NCBI RefSeq assembly: GCF_021018895.1
Contig: NC_079377.1
Location: forward strand, 8,128,501-8,192,500
DNA: 64,000 nucleotides
Reading direction: 5' to 3'
Origin: Seriola aureovittata
Taxonomy: Eukaryota > Chordata > Actinopteri > Carangiformes > Carangidae
Within the stretch, counting starts at the first letter, position 1. Every line of letters starts with the position of its first letter. Of the stretch, positions 41,401 through 55,100 are shown piece after piece. The position numbers and the translations under genes were made by a program. Below the pieces are notes generated by a model. That model had not been told where the DNA came from, did not search any database, and saw only the letters and a list, made by a program, of their open reading frames with translations.

Positions 41401-44400
41401 GTCCAAGTTTGAGTTTGAGCTCTGAAGTCTGGATCAGTGTCCTTCATTATCAGATGTTAGGAGATCAGAAAAGAGAGCTTAATTAGATGTCTTAATTACA
41501 AATGTTTCAAGATACCATCTGTCTGAAATACTTCCTTCCTTTTTCTACTGTATGTACCGAAGAGCTTCCTGTCTGAACTCGAATACAAAAGACCTCTGGT
41601 TCTATAGTATGTGGCCTGGGATTGAGGACCTGGTCTGGGAGTATGGGACACTTTGTTTACAATATGGGAGTCCCTCTGCTAATTGGCAAGATTACGCAGT
41701 TCCACAGGAAGGAAGGCTCTAAACAGATGTGGAAATAGTATGATTGACTTGAAAGCAGAAAATAAATTGGTGGAGAGAATCAAGAGGCTACTACACCCTC
41801 TTTATTGACACAAACATTGTGTGTTTTTTATATCTTATCACATGCCATTCTTACCATAACATGTGCGGCCATCACCATTGAAGCCAGAAGCACACTGGCA
41901 GGTGAACTGGTTCCCCTCTCCAGGTCGACAGACAGCGTTGGTGTCACAGCCGTGTCGTCCAGTGAAACATGGGTTCTCTTCTGGCTGCCCTCCTGAGAAT
42001 GGAAGATGTAGGACAGTGTTGTTGCTAAACCATTAACTTGTGTGACTGCATGAGAAAGACTTGTTTACTATTGAACAACAGCCCTAACTTTTAGTAAAAC
42101 CATCTCTCGGTCAGGATGTTATATGTTGCACTCCAGGAAGGAAATGAGCACAGACCAAAACAGGATGACAGGAATAATGTCCATGACCTCACCATTGATA
42201 TCCCCAATCTTGTTGCTCATGGCGAACCGGATGAGTTCATTATTAGCGTCGTACATGACAAAGACCTGGTCCACGCTGAGCATCTGAGTAGGTTTCATGT
42301 CTCTTGAAGACTCGTCATGCTGGCAGCTCTGGAAGGTGATGGTCTGACGCCACTGATACGTCCTGGTGTCAGTGGAGCCATCGGGCAAGCTCACTACGTA
42401 GTCCCGAGTGGAGGATGAGGTGATCACTGGAAGGTATGATAGACAGGTAGGAAACAAAAGGATGATGGTTTCTCAGTGTTCACTTTCTAAGGGTTTAGTT
42501 ATGATTACAAAAGCTGAAAAGCCTTGGAAATTAAAATAAAGAGATATATGGCCAAAGGCAAAAGATAGGAGAAACAACCCAGTGACATTTCTGTCAAAAC
42601 AAATTCTTCTCTTGGTTCTCTGCTCAAGCTGTATCTTACAGTTGTTGCTGTACTGGTAGATCTCAGAGTAAGGGTCGATCTGTACAGTGGATCCACGAGG
42701 CACATCAGGGACCCGGCCTTCCAGGGTGGTGCTCACCACCAGGTGGTCGTGCTCATCGATGCCTTTGAACTCCTGCCTGATGGTCAGCTTCTCATTCCCT
42801 GGCAGAAAGGTCACCTCAGCCTGCCGTGTGAACTCCCCCCCTTCAGAGGACAGAGGAGAGGTTAACTTTAAGACCCTAGCCCTGGATGAACTTTGGCTCA
42901 CCGCCGTCTGTCTGAGCTGAGGCAATGTGAGGGGAATTCAGCTGGATGGGATTCAGCAGTGAGTAAAACAGCAGCTGTATGGAAATATGTGCTTGTAGCA
43001 GCACTGACATTTGTTGACAGAGATTTGATCCTAAATCTTCATTTGTGTCATTTTGTAACCAAGTGAAGCGTGAGAAAATCGCATGAAAAGCAGGTGGATG
43101 TCACATTATCAAATATTGTTAGTGCAGTAGTAGAACTTTTCCCCTCACCAATAATACTGAAGCCATTCTTGAAGCCCGGCTGCTCCAGAGCAAAGGCCCA
43201 CCCAATCACACCACCCAGGGCCGACAGGGGCTGCAGTGACGGCCCAAGAGTGTAAGGGATGTCACTGATGGCGACGTAGGATCGGCCATCATTTACCACA
43301 ACATATGAGTGGAGATCGTTGCTTGTGAACTCCACGGGAGAAGGAGAGTTGCCCACATACACTTTTCCATGCACTTTACCATTTGTCCTCTGTGGTTTTC
43401 CTGCAAAAACAAACCAATACCATCAACGTTATAGAGAAGAGTACAGAGAAGCGTGAGAATGTGTGAGGACGTCTGTGGAACAAGTGAAACTGTTAGGACA
43501 GATGCTAAAAGACTTCTCCAACATCCACAGCTGTTAGATATTAAGAAGAATTAATACATTACATAATGAAAATGTTCAGCTGTTATTTTTTAAAAGCTAA
43601 CCTGGCAGATAGCAATACCATGTGATTGTCTTATGTAACTTTGTGTTTTAATGTGTTTTCAGACTGATACTGTGAATATACTGTGTTTAACTTGAACAAT
43701 TCAGCTAAGGTATTACCTACAGAAGAATTGCAATTGTCAGTGTAATGATACTCGATAGAGAGCTAGCTAGCAAGCAGGGCTAAACTGTTATAACTGTAGT
43801 ATTTCTGTGACATTTTGGCTACTTCAGCTAGCCACACTAGCTAATTGTTTACCAAGCCATGCCAGCCACTTAGATTAGTTAAGCTAAGACACAATTTTAC
43901 AAAATAGGAAAAACTGTATTGATAAATTGGTAAAATTACAATGGAAATAACATCGCAGCATTACTGGCCTCAGCGACTAATGCAGCCTAATGTCTGATGT
44001 TATGTGTTGGTGTTTTATGTTTACTGTTATAATAAAAGCAAAATATTCATAGCTGACATTTCATGAAACTGTGTAAAGCTTGCCATAGACACACATGCAT
44101 CTTAACTCATTTCTCTCCTTTTCCTTGAAGCACTGATAATTTCAGCACTACAGTTTTAATCTCTAAAATTAAAAGTCATCACTTAAAGAGGACACGTACC
44201 CTCTGCCACACACTGTAAACCATTCCCATAGAAGCCAGGTCTGCAGTGGCAGCAGTATCCACTGGAGTAGTCCTTGCAGTCAGCAAACTGGGAGCACTTA
44301 TTCCTGTTGTTTGAACATGTCCCAAGGTTGTATGAGAACACTGAAAACGTAGAAACAGAATTCACAGTAAGAATAACAGAAACAATTGATTCATTAAATA

Positions 44401-47400
44401 ACTGTAATCTTCAAAATATACAGAACAATATACAGAACAAAAAAAAAAAAGGCTTTCTGCTGTCGACTCACCATCTACATTAATATCTGTGTCATCCACC
44501 ACCACCACCACCTCTGGGTTATCAGGCTGATGGGGCTGGTACTGAACTGGGTGGACTTTGATCTGTCCCCCTTCTGTCTCATAGGGAGGGTATTCTACTT
44601 GTTGTCCATCTGTATACACAGGTCCTCTTGCATCAGTGGCCTCATCATAGCCATCGGGGGCCCCATGTGATGCGGCCTCAGTAAGCAGGTCAGGGACCTC
44701 ACCTGGAGCCACGTTGGTAAAAAAGGGAGAAGTTCCAATCTCGTACACCCATACACCTCGCAGGCCAGAGTTGGTCTTCCTGTCAGAGTTAAGTTTGTAG
44801 GATGAAAACACATTTTACAGTCACTGTTCTTGAAACATTATCAAGCCTTTAACGCTGCAGGAAATTGTGTTCCTGTGCTGACGGATACTGATTGACTTAC
44901 TCGGCTAAATCCCTGATGGATGCTTCGTCATCTGTGGTGGTGCGGTAGTATGGTCCCTGGTCGGAAAACAGGAAACCCTGGACCAAACCCTTACTGAAGC
45001 CAGCATGCATGGTCACACCACTGTTGTCTGCAGGTGTGGAGGAAAACTGTATCCCATCCCTCGCATACAGCACAATAGCATACGAAGAGGTTTCCAGGGA
45101 TGCAATAACCAGCTGGAAGGTGTTTCTCTGTGTGATAAAACATGAAAGGGGACGATCATGACCAGTTTTTTCCTTAGATCACTTGAATAACCATGTGATG
45201 CTCACCTTCTTGTCGATGCTTTGAGGTTCATGGGTGGCGACATCAACCCAGGTGATCACCACAGCATGGGTAGGATTGACTTCATCGTCCTCGGGGAAGG
45301 CTCTGTTGATGTGCTCGGCTGCCCGACGCAGGACTTCAGGACTGGAGTCTTGACGGTAGAAAACTTTACCCACACCATCACTCGTGTCCAGGTCTCCTTG
45401 CAGAGCCGCAATCATGCCAAACTTTGCAGGCATATTGCCAAGATATGTCGACTCGCTTGTTGGCTCTGCTGTGGCAACAAAACCATTGGTGTTGATCTGA
45501 AATTAAAAGCTTAAGTTGGTAATGGGCATAACAAGAAATGGATGATTGTAACGCTGTATGACTTTCTTTACGACACAACTAGAACTGTTTCACAGCAGAG
45601 GCAAAGCCAGTCCAGTCTGACCCACTTTGATCTTTATTTCAAACTCATTAGGCTAATGATCCGAGTCAGCTGCCATGTCCTACAAAAGCGCTACTGAACA
45701 AACAAGATGCCATTTAATGCAGATTTTACTCACTTAAGGTTAATGTGAACTCATGCTAGGCTTGTAAAAAAAAGAAAGGCTGGGTTCATGTCAAAATCAC
45801 ACACACACACACACACACACTCACTGCACATGGGGCTCCTCCACTTCCTGACCAGGGGAAAACAAGAGCACTATTCCTGGCCCAGGCCACACTGTTTCCT
45901 GTCCTTGCCCCTGACTAGCAGCCCCAGAGAGCCCGGAGATTGCACACTAATTTTCATTACAGAAACTTCCTGCCAAAATGGAAGATTGAGCTGGGAAAAT
46001 GATCAGTGATCCCGATCTAACTGAGATAGTGCAGAGAGATCATTACGGCTAGTGAATATCCCAACATACCAGGGCTGGATGGAATATGAATCACACTCAG
46101 GAGGAGACGATAAAACCTGCTGATGATCAGAGAAAATGTTTTTTCTATTACCACGTCTGGTGTGAAAAGCATTACTGTTCCCACACAGGGCACAGACAGT
46201 TGAGGGTAGACTGTCTCGCCAATGAAAACAAAAATCTTCAGGCCATCTTGACTGCAGGGGAGGAATACAGTATGTTTGTCGTGGCTGATGTTGGGATAAC
46301 TTGGAGGTAGTCAGCAGTGGGAACAAACCCCCTCAGACTGATTATCATAACAAAGAATTCAATATTTATTCTAAACCTCACAATCATGTGTTAACCATGA
46401 CTTCATGCTGCACATCTCTAGTAGATCAACTCCTTGGTTCAGACTCCATAAATGACAAATCCACTGATTAAAAACTTTAATTAACTTCAATCAATAAGAC
46501 TGATCACATCTTAAGAAATTAAAGCTATAGATATAATGAGCACTGCTTCAAGTAGACATCATCTAGTATAGACTACATTACTTTTTTAAATAAAACATGC
46601 GCAAGACAAATGTTGAGTTCCTGCCTTTCAAGGGGAAATACCTAATTACTCTCTGATAGCATGTTATCCACATGCAGCACAATTAAAACAGAGATGCAGC
46701 ATTTTTCTTTGAAAAGGAGAATCACAGGGAATAAAGGGCTGTTTGTCTGTCCAACACAATGGTGCAGCTTTCAGCTAGATGTTCCTGTTGGCTTTTTCCA
46801 AGTAATTTAAAAGCTCCACTTGGCAACTGCAAACAACAAACAATAAACACATGGTGTCTTTAATAATTAGGTTACAGACTATCCTCCAAAGTCACTAGTT
46901 TGTATAGGTTTCATACTGCATTTTATTTAGATATTGCAGGATGTCAAAGTTTTAAACATTTGGTTCAAATGAGCGTCTTTTGGTGACCACACTGTTATGT
47001 GACATGGCTGTTTCGGAATGCATGGTTGCAAAGTAAGATTCCTCCAGTACTTTGGTCTTTGTGTCAACAGTAAAATGATAACCTCAGGGGAAGCTCTAAG
47101 AATGTGTGGACACATACACTCTACAAGATAGAGCAGCCCTATGATAAGTAAATCAATATTCACAAATATCCTACTATAAAAAGTCATACCCTGCCCCAGA
47201 TACATTTTGCAACTTCCAGGCATTGTTTAAGTTTGCAATTACTGACCTCTTTTCACGTATATCTGCCTGGGGATTCTAGGGAATGCGCAATTGCGCAAGA
47301 TCGATGGACTGTCCACCCAGACCAGTAAATCCCACGCGTTTGTGTTAAAATACTATGATAGTCTACCAAGTAATGGGTTAACTTACAAAGATGCGGTGGA

Positions 47401-47590
47401 AAGTGCCATCATAAAATAACACTGGCTGCTGCAGTCCCAGTTGGCGCGTCTGGTCATTCCCCGGTTCCAGTAACTGGTCTCTTGCGCGTGGACCGAAAGC
47501 GAAAAGCTCTCCCCGCGTTATGGTCTGAACCGAGGTCACAAATCCTAGAAAACTCGCACAGACGAGCCATCCTCGCTCCTGCCAGCCCAT
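34203..47590 (-). CDS. nid1: Nidogen-1 (entactin), complete, 20 coding exons
   Basis: NID1 is a secreted basement-membrane glycoprotein linking laminin and collagen IV. Exons on the minus strand: 47590-47387, 45496-45206, 45127-44901, 44779-44472, 44340-44200, 43400-43149, 42840-42640, 42426-42193, 41992-41855, 41357-41229, 40846-40703, 39357-39238, 38767-38546, 38451-38279, 37500-37374, 37249-37078, 36188-36031, 35953-35830, 35079-34967, 34333-34203. They total 3,609 nt with consistent phases, giving 1,202 aa plus stop (human about 1,247). Order: signal peptide ([17 protein letters not shown]), NIDO domain, acidic Tyr-rich linker, EGF, G2F beta-barrel (exons 6-8), four EGFs (two with DIDEC calcium motifs), one thyroglobulin type-1 module (HCWCVDQNG), five YWTD-type repeats (VYWTE, MFWTD, LYWSD, LCWAD, IYYTD) and a last EGF ending RDSGY. 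A single thyroglobulin module argues for NID1 over NID2. The start is the ATG before the signal peptide. The RGD position is unusual (see findings). Confidence 0.96.
35396..35449. repeat. (CA)n microsatellite
   Basis: About 26 uninterrupted CA units in the intron between NID1 exons 18 and 19. Confidence 0.95.
36398..36931. mobile_element. Fold-back MITE, about 534 bp, in NID1 intron 17
   Basis: It begins TTTAAAGGAGTAGTTT and ends AACCCTTCCTTTAA. The two halves are long imperfect inverted repeats: GCCTGGCTCTGTCC and GAAGCTCACTAA on the left match GGACAGAGCCATGC and TTAGTGAGCTTTGG on the right. Text such as GCTAGCCTGGCTCTGTCCAA is typical of a very abundant percomorph repeat. No coding capacity. 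Confidence 0.75.
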
Positions 47591-47770
47591 TGTTCGTGTT
47601 TCAGAGTCAGTCGAGCTGTCCTGTGGTTTGTTCAAGCCAGGTTAGAGGAGAGTGACGCACAGGCTCCACCGAAGAAAGTTCAGACAGAGTTTGAGAAACG
47701 CGGGGCGGAGTTGAGAGGGGCGCTGAGAACACTGCAGAGAGAAATGAGAGGTAGCCTATATTCTTCCTTT
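47591..47770 (-). promoter_or_regulatory. nid1: NID1 5' UTR and proximal promoter
   Basis: The sequence just upstream of the NID1 ATG becomes GC-richer and carries a GC-box-like GGGGCGGAG near 47703. The transcription start cannot be fixed and no TATA box is evident. Confidence 0.35.
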
Positions 47771-48379
47771 CATGTTGTTCCTCAAACTAACTCCTGAAGT
47801 GATGTGGTTTTTGGTTTGAGCTGAGGGTCAGTTTGGCACATTTAACCTGCATTTAACCTGCAGTGATGGCGTTTGGCCCACTTTGAAAAACAAAAACAAG
47901 AACATGACATTACATTAGATACAGGGTCTAGCTGAGGACAGAAGTCAGTTCCACATCATATCCTTTTATTGAAATTCTTCAAGCTCATTGTTCCTATGTT
48001 GCCAACACAGTAGAAAGCAGCCGTCTCTGTTTGGATGATAAGGTATTATAATACAGGGGGCACTGTGTGTGAGGTCTAAGGGTCTTCAGAGGGACAACAC
48101 TGGAGCTGTATTGGCAGGTTTGGATACAGGCCAAGGGGCCATCAGAGCATAGACATCACAGCATGGACCAGTTACCGGCAACAGAGCCCCACGGCCGGTT
48201 TGATTGAAACATTATGTAAAGGACAATATCACAGAGCACTGTACCATACACTAATCATTTGAGGCATGCCGCCGTGGCTATCAGACTCCACTCCAGCTGG
48301 GATAATGAGGGGCATGCTGGTAATACGGTTCAACTTAGAGCTGTTTGTGCCCTGCTAACGGATGGTCAGTCATCTGTCC

Positions 48380-49150
48380 AACACTTTGGTTTTCTGAGCA
48401 ACTGATGGACGCTTTAATATGGGTATTCATTTTGTTGACCCTTTGACTTCTTTTTTTGTAATGCTGCCATCAGCCTAAAATGTCTTCTTTACCAACATTT
48501 TGCTCCATAATCTCTGTCTATTTTGAAAACGAAAATAAGATAAAGCACCTCCAAATTAAGGCTAAGATTTCCCCTATATTTGATATGGACAATCTAGATC
48601 CCCAGATGATGATTCACAATGTTTTTTGGTGACCCCTTGACCTTATCCCATGTCCATCACTGGGCCAAGCTTTCACTCCGGACACCACCACCAGAGAAAT
48701 CAAAACTGAAAGTACAGACTATGTATCATGGATCCTACACCCACATAACTCCACATGAGGAATAATCTCCACTTTATCAGAGCTCTTAAAGCTCTGATGA
48801 AATAATCTAAGAAGGAAAATCAAAACTGCTCTGGTCAAATAGCTCACAGCAAAAACTAAGGCTGTGACTTGTAACGAAGGGTCTTAAATAGACACTGATT
48901 TGTTTTAAAGGGTCATAAAGCCAATAGGTTGTGAAACACTGCCCTAGAGGATGAGTCTTTTCTATTGCGAACACTCAAAGAGCTACCCTCTTGCACCACC
49001 CTCAGGCCAAAACTTTGAGATGTAACAGCCAGAGTGCTATGAAATTTATAGAGCACATTTATGCTTCCAAGGGGATAAATTCTTGTGATTGTAGTGATTC
49101 CATGGCCTTTTCTTTAGCATCACCCTCAGGGCACACTTTCCATTTCCAGC
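48380..49150. repeat. Diverged interspersed-repeat region between NID1 and GPR137B
   Basis: Recurring short blocks such as GGTGACCCCTTGACC and TTTAGCATCACCCTCAGG resemble a degraded fish MITE family. A piece near 48900-48945 (GGGTCATAAAG...GAAACACTG) resembles one end of the hAT-like element at 55.65 kb. Borders uncertain. Confidence 0.35.
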
Positions 49151-50828
49151 CCCTCTGCTGGTAGATTGAGTTTTCCTCCTACAGTAGTGTGGTGTAATGA
49201 ACATTTCAGCTTCCACTGGGGCTTCATCTTGCTGCTACTTGTTCTTACAAAACACATTACATAAACAGCCACAACGCACGCATATACAGTATGTATATAT
49301 ACATATATATATTTTACCTGCTTTAAAGACATTAGAATGATTTGGATTGTTGGACTGTGTCTCAGTTAAACTCAACATTTCTCGATCTGCTGTTAATTGC
49401 TAATGTTCTCAAAGAACAATTAAATCAGATGTAAGATTATTTTTCTCTGTAGATCTTGAACCACGCTAACAGCATTATGTTTATACTTAGGCTGAAGGAG
49501 TTTTCTACTGTACTTCAGTGGTTTCAAAATCAGATAACCACCAATCCAGATGCTTCCTAAATCTGGAGTCATCTTGAGACAATTATAAATAAATAAATAA
49601 GAAATTCCATAAACTGATTTCAAATGTTTAAATTGATACAACAGTGTTTCACAAAGAGACCATTATTGCATCAGCATCCCTCCCAGCCTCTCCATTTGCA
49701 CATATACAGCTCTAAGCCGCCATCTTCTGGTCATCTTGTGAGGCTTGCATGTGGTGTCTGAATACTGTATACTCTCCATAGAACTGACAGGTTTTCAGAG
49801 ACTGATATAAGATGATGTGCATACCGTGTGTACATTGACATCATATATGTATTTGTTTATTTTATCACTTGACAAAATGTGCCAAGATATATTTTTTAAA
49901 GAATGCTAAGTCATGAGGTGTAAAATTTTACATAAACAGAAAAGGTATATGCATATTATTTTATAACACTGTTGATATTCACTACACTTAAATACAGACT
50001 GGGTCTTTGTTGGACTTTCGGTGACTGATGGGATATTTACCCTGGGTCAGTGATGTCAGCTGTGACTTGCTGGTGTCTGTCTGAGTCTATTTTCTCCGAC
50101 TGTGTTGCTTGGGAACCAGCTGACTGTGATCTGATGTCTGTGTTGCAGGAAACTGAAGCCTGATGATCAGACTGAAGTGTGATTTCGTCACCACTCTGTT
50201 ATTATTCTCCTTTATTCACTGACACAACCGTAGACATGGGCGATTTAAAGGGCCAGGCGAAGGGAACTCTGCGTACAAACAAGACTTTACATAATTTGTG
50301 ACATATTCATTCTTTCATTCATTGGCTAAATCTAAATAAAATGCTTGCTAATGTGAAAAAGAAAGGCATTTGGTCAAGTCTTCAGCTTTATTATAGCTTA
50401 CTTATAGGGTGTAGATAAAATAAATATGGGAAACAATATAGATGATAACGTATCTGTATTAATTTCCACACCTAACGCTTACAAGGTCCAAACACATTAT
50501 TATAACTGTGATACGGTGGATAGAGAAGTTGAGAGCTAAGAGGGAAGTCCTGTGACTGACAGCTTCCTGTTTTGTGTGGTGCCTGGGTGGCAGTGTCCCT
50601 GTGTGAGAAAAGATTAATGTATCGCAGTGGTCAGAGGTGAGTTAGAGTGACCTCCATCCTTGGCCCTCCTCATGTTCACATGCCCAAGTCCTGTGAAACA
50701 AAAAAACCCACCAACCATAACAAACCTCACGGAGGTTGTGTGCAGATTAGATAAGTTTCTGTTCTGGGTCGTAAACCTAATTCTGGTAGCCTGTTCTGAC
50801 CAGATCTCAAGTACCCTTGGTTGGAATT

Positions 50829-50965
50829 AAAGGGGAACTCCAGTGATTTTACACTTGAAGATCAGTTTACCTGTGCAAATAACTGTATATCGTCTTCTGT
50901 GGCCCTGAAGAAGCTTCCTTATGTCTGATAAATAACCCTGAAATGTCATCAGAATCATTTCAGCT
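50829..50965 (+). mobile_element. Probable fragment of an abundant fish MITE
   Basis: TTAAAGGGGAACTCCAGTGA followed by TTTTACAC is the start of a common percomorph repeat, recognised from memory; the far end is not clear. Confidence 0.35.
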
Positions 50966-51759
50966 TGGCCAGAGATTAGAATTTTTAATGTAAAGCATTA
51001 AAAAATAGGGCTGTGACTGAAATTTGAAAGACACGGGTGTTTCCCAGATATAGAGGGTCTAATGAAAGACTGATTTACAGTCAGACAATCTTAGGATCTG
51101 TCTCAGGGGCCTAAATGGTGCCAGGTTCACTAATTACTCTGTGGAAGTTTGATTAAATGATCTACAGCACATAAACTGAAATAGTGAGAGCCTTAAACTG
51201 GCTTCTGCATTTTGAATTGGAGGGGGCCTCTCTTTAGAGGAGCCCTGTGTCAAAAGTTATATTTAAATACAATTTCAGTAATTCTAATGTAGAAATGATA
51301 TGATTAAAGACTGTGCAAAAAAAACGAATTTCTCATTATCTCCTGTTTTAATATCATATTCAGTTCATATTAGACTTACATGGCTAAGGCAGTAAATACG
51401 TTTACACCATAGATGTTAATGTATTTGGTTATTTGATTACTTAACAAAATAACCAAAAGTATTTTTTTAAGAATGTGAAATAGTGAGGGTAAAATAAACA
51501 ATATGAAGTAGTAATCAGAACAAAAAACATGACTACAGGACTTGCCATCAGTGCATGTATGAAACTAAGCATAGTTTAGTATCTATCTTATTCATTGTCC
51601 GTATTTGTAGTTTTAACATAGTATTTCAGTTCATATCATGCTCACATGCTGCATATTCTTAATGCATTTAACCGTATATATATATAACAGCTCTGAGCTG
51701 CTCTCCTGGGGTTCAGCGCGGTGGTGGGAAGCCCCCTCACAGGGTTAAAGGTACAGTAG

Positions 51760-52139
51760 CGTGCGTCAGCTGATGCGTAGCGTCACGTAATGAGCGCGGG
51801 GGGGTTGGAGGGGGCGGGTGCTGGTCCTCTCTCTGAGCTCCTGGCTGCAGCTCTCTGCAGCTTCCTGCCCGCTGCTGGCCCTGACAAACGGCTCATTCTC
51901 ATCACTGATCATGTGCCTCGCTCTCTGGCTGTCTTTGGCTCTGCAGCAGGAAGTTCGCCTTCTTCTCTTCCCCCTCGTTTTATTTTCTCCCTCTTCCTGA
52001 CAGCACCATTCCCCAGCCTTACTTTCTCCCGTTCTCACTTGTCCTGTGCCGTGCGTGAGGGCCGAGAGGCGCCGGTGAACACCGGCAGAGGCCCCTCCGC
52101 TCCACCCCGCTCCTGCTCCCGGCCAGGGGAGAACAGGTC
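51760..52139 (+). promoter_or_regulatory. gpr137b: GPR137B promoter/5' leader, CLEAR-like half sites and long uORF
   Basis: A GC-rich stretch with GTCAGCTGAT (51765-51774) and GTCACGTAAT (51782-51791), the latter close to the first half of the CLEAR/TFEB site. An ATG at 51790 opens a 138-codon frame that overlaps the GPR137B start in another frame and stops near 52206. It would be an overlapping uORF if transcription starts upstream of it. The transcription start is unknown. Confidence 0.35.
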
Positions 52140-55100
52140 ATGGAGGCCCTGGTGGAGGAGAAGGAGCCGTCGCCGATGGACAAGTCTCTGCCTCTGCCCA
52201 CACTGAGCCCGGCCGTGCCTCCGTACGTCACTTTGGGCCTGACGGTCGTCTACACCGTCTTCTACTCCCTCCTGTTCATCTTCATCTACGTGCAGCTCTG
52301 GCTGGTCCTGCGGTACCGACACAAGCGCTTCAGCTACCAGACGGTGTTCCTGTTCCTGTGCCTGCTGTGGTCGGCCCTGCGCACCGTGCTCTTCTCCTTC
52401 TACTTCAAGAACTTTGTCACGGCCAACACTCTGGGGCCCTTTCCCTTCTGGCTGCTCTACTGCTTCCCTGTCTGCCTCCAGTTCTTCACGCTCAGCCTCA
52501 TGAACCTTTACTTTGCACAGGTGAGTTAGCTGACTGCAGTGCTGTTCACTCTGTCACAGGTTGTCATGTAAACAGTCTGTCCTGTACTCCGCACCTGCGT
52601 CTTAGTAATGTGAGCAGTATTTTATTTCAATGTACGATTCACTCTGAAAGGCTGTTTTTACATTCATCTGCTCAAGGGAGAAAGTTTCCCAGTGCTCAAC
52701 CTACCAGTGGTTTTGAGGCAAACTGTGGCTGGACACAGTTAAAGCTTTGAATTATTAGAGCAAATACATATATAATATACTTGTCTGTAGGGGATCTTTA
52801 AACATACTCAGCCCTCATGTGAACTAAGGGCTAAAACCTTTAGGCAGTGGGCAAAATATAAAATGGTTTAGAAAAATAAAATGAAACCGCAAAGTACAGA
52901 TTGTTAAGAGATAGCGCAAATAAATTTACAGCTTTAAAAATTATGTTGCTTCACTGTGGACCACATTCCCATTTGTAGAGCCATGAAACTAGCACTGGGT
53001 AAATGGTTGAAGTCAATATCACAAAGGAATACAGCTGCAACTTATTTTAATTACTAATAAATCTTTGGATATGTACCTTTTCGATTTACTGATTAATGGT
53101 TTGGGCTATAAAATGTCAGTAAAAAGGGAAAAATGTCCATCACAGGTTCCCATAACTAATGTTGCTGCCTTCATCTATGGAGTAATTTCTTTTTTTCTTT
53201 TGTTTTGTATTATTGCGCATTGAATCTCTCTGATTTTGTGTCAGTTGACCAATTGTGTAGTGATTTTAGTTTTAAATCTGAATAGTTTTCTAATACAGAT
53301 ACATTTTGCAATGTGAAAAAAATTATACATAAAATCTTAACATTGATGTTCAAAGCAATAATTGTGTTTCAGTCTAAAAATGTGTAAAATAAAGTAAAAT
53401 TTTGTTACTTTTTAACTAAAGTTATATATATTTTAGTTAATCCGGTAATATGGTCATAATACAATTCCACTGAAAGTTAATAGATGATAGCACTGATTTT
53501 TCTAATAGCCTATCTGCTGCATTGATTACAGTGGGACAGGACAAGAACACTCAGTCACTAATAATAACATCATCTGATAGCAAAGACTCTCTAAGAGCTG
53601 TTCAGGAAATGTTACCTGTTGCTATCAATGTAACTCTTTCAGATCAGCTACACAGTGTGATGCAGTGAATCAGTCCTTCATCTCCTTACATAATCCAAAT
53701 ATCAAATAATAGCTTCTCTGGCGTCTGCTTAAAGCTTATTTTTAGCATAATCCTCTGGTGCTGATTTGAGTCACAGTTGATGGTGTGGCACAAAGTGTTA
53801 CATGTAGTCCTGTGAGACTGCTATGTATCTGAGGATCAAAACTCTGCTTTTCTACTGTGAGGTTCCTGTTTCAACATAATATCTTGTTTCTGCAAGGAAC
53901 AAAAATACAGAAGTGAAAATGGGTGACCAGAACAGCATGATGCATTTGCATGATGCAGGGTTTTTTTTTTTGTGTTTCACAGGTTGTTTTCAAGGCAAAG
54001 TCAAAATATGCACCAGAGCTTTTAAGATACAGGTAAGACCAAGCCGTGATCTTTAGTGGAAGAATTAGTAAAAGATATTTTACTATTAATTTGGCAAAAA
54101 AAATGACATCATCTGTCTTGGCTAAAGTGATTAAAAAAAGATAAAATGTCTATAGCAGTTGTGAATGTGAATAATATGTTTCTCTCTCTTTGTGTGCTGA
54201 CCCACAGGCTGCCGCTGTACCTGCTCTTCCTGTTCATCAGCCTGGTGTTTTTAGTTGTGAATTTGGTTTGTGCCCTGCTGGTGAGGTTGTCCTCCACAGA
54301 GGCCCACACCATTGTGCTCGTGAGGGTCGCAATCAATGACACGCTGTTTGTCCTGTGTGCCGTCTCGCTCTCGCTGTGTCTTTACAAGATCGCTAAGATG
54401 TCACTGGCCAACATCTACCTGGAATCCAAGGTGAGAAATGCATCCATGTCCTGTGTGGCACTGAGAGAGAAACATGAAGAAAAAGTGGTAGAAATGAAAT
54501 ACGAACAGTAGAAGCTGATTGGCTTTTTTAATAGTAATTTTTTTTAACTGGCATCAAAAGGTATTATGAGCTGCATATAGCACCCTTGTGTGAAAATGCA
54601 CTTCACCCCATCATTTATGCTTTGTACATAATGCTTGTTCCCTAGCAACACAGTTGTCTCTCGCTATGCATGACTGGGTGTATTGTGGTGCATTCACAAA
54701 CTTAAAACAGTTCTGTTGGGTCACTATTTTTTACGTATGTTCTTTAGCACTGACAAAAGACTGAGGTACAAACTCTTACTTGAAACTCAAGCTTAATTTC
54801 TTTCAAAAATCTTTCAGTTTTCATGTAGTTTTATATGATTTCACAAATGTCTTAATCGGAGTATGTCTCTTTTTTCTTTAAGATTCATTGCAATCAATAA
54901 ATTGTAAATTTTTCTTAATGAAACTCTGTTCAGGGGACGTCGGTTTGCCAGGTGACCGTAATAGGAGCAATTGTCATCCTCCTGTACTCATCCAGGGCCT
55001 GCTACAACCTGGTCGTCCTGGGACTCTCTAACAAGAGCATTAACTCCTTTGACTACGACTGGTACAACGTGTCAGACCAGGTGAGCCACCAAAGACGTCA

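Larger units (their letters stand above)
47771..51759. other. Intergenic, head-to-head NID1 and GPR137B
   Basis: Holds the diverged repeats at 48.4-49.15 kb and the MITE fragment at 50.83 kb. The rest is AT-rich without a recognised gene. Confidence 0.5.

Noticed and set aside
34203..47590. NID2 as the identity of the nidogen gene
   Set aside because: Only one thyroglobulin type-1 exon is present, the exon count fits NID1, and the neighbours LYST and GPR137B match the NID1 locus.
51790..52206. 138-codon frame as a separate gene
   Set aside because: GC-rich low-complexity product overlapping the GPR137B start; more likely a uORF or chance frame.
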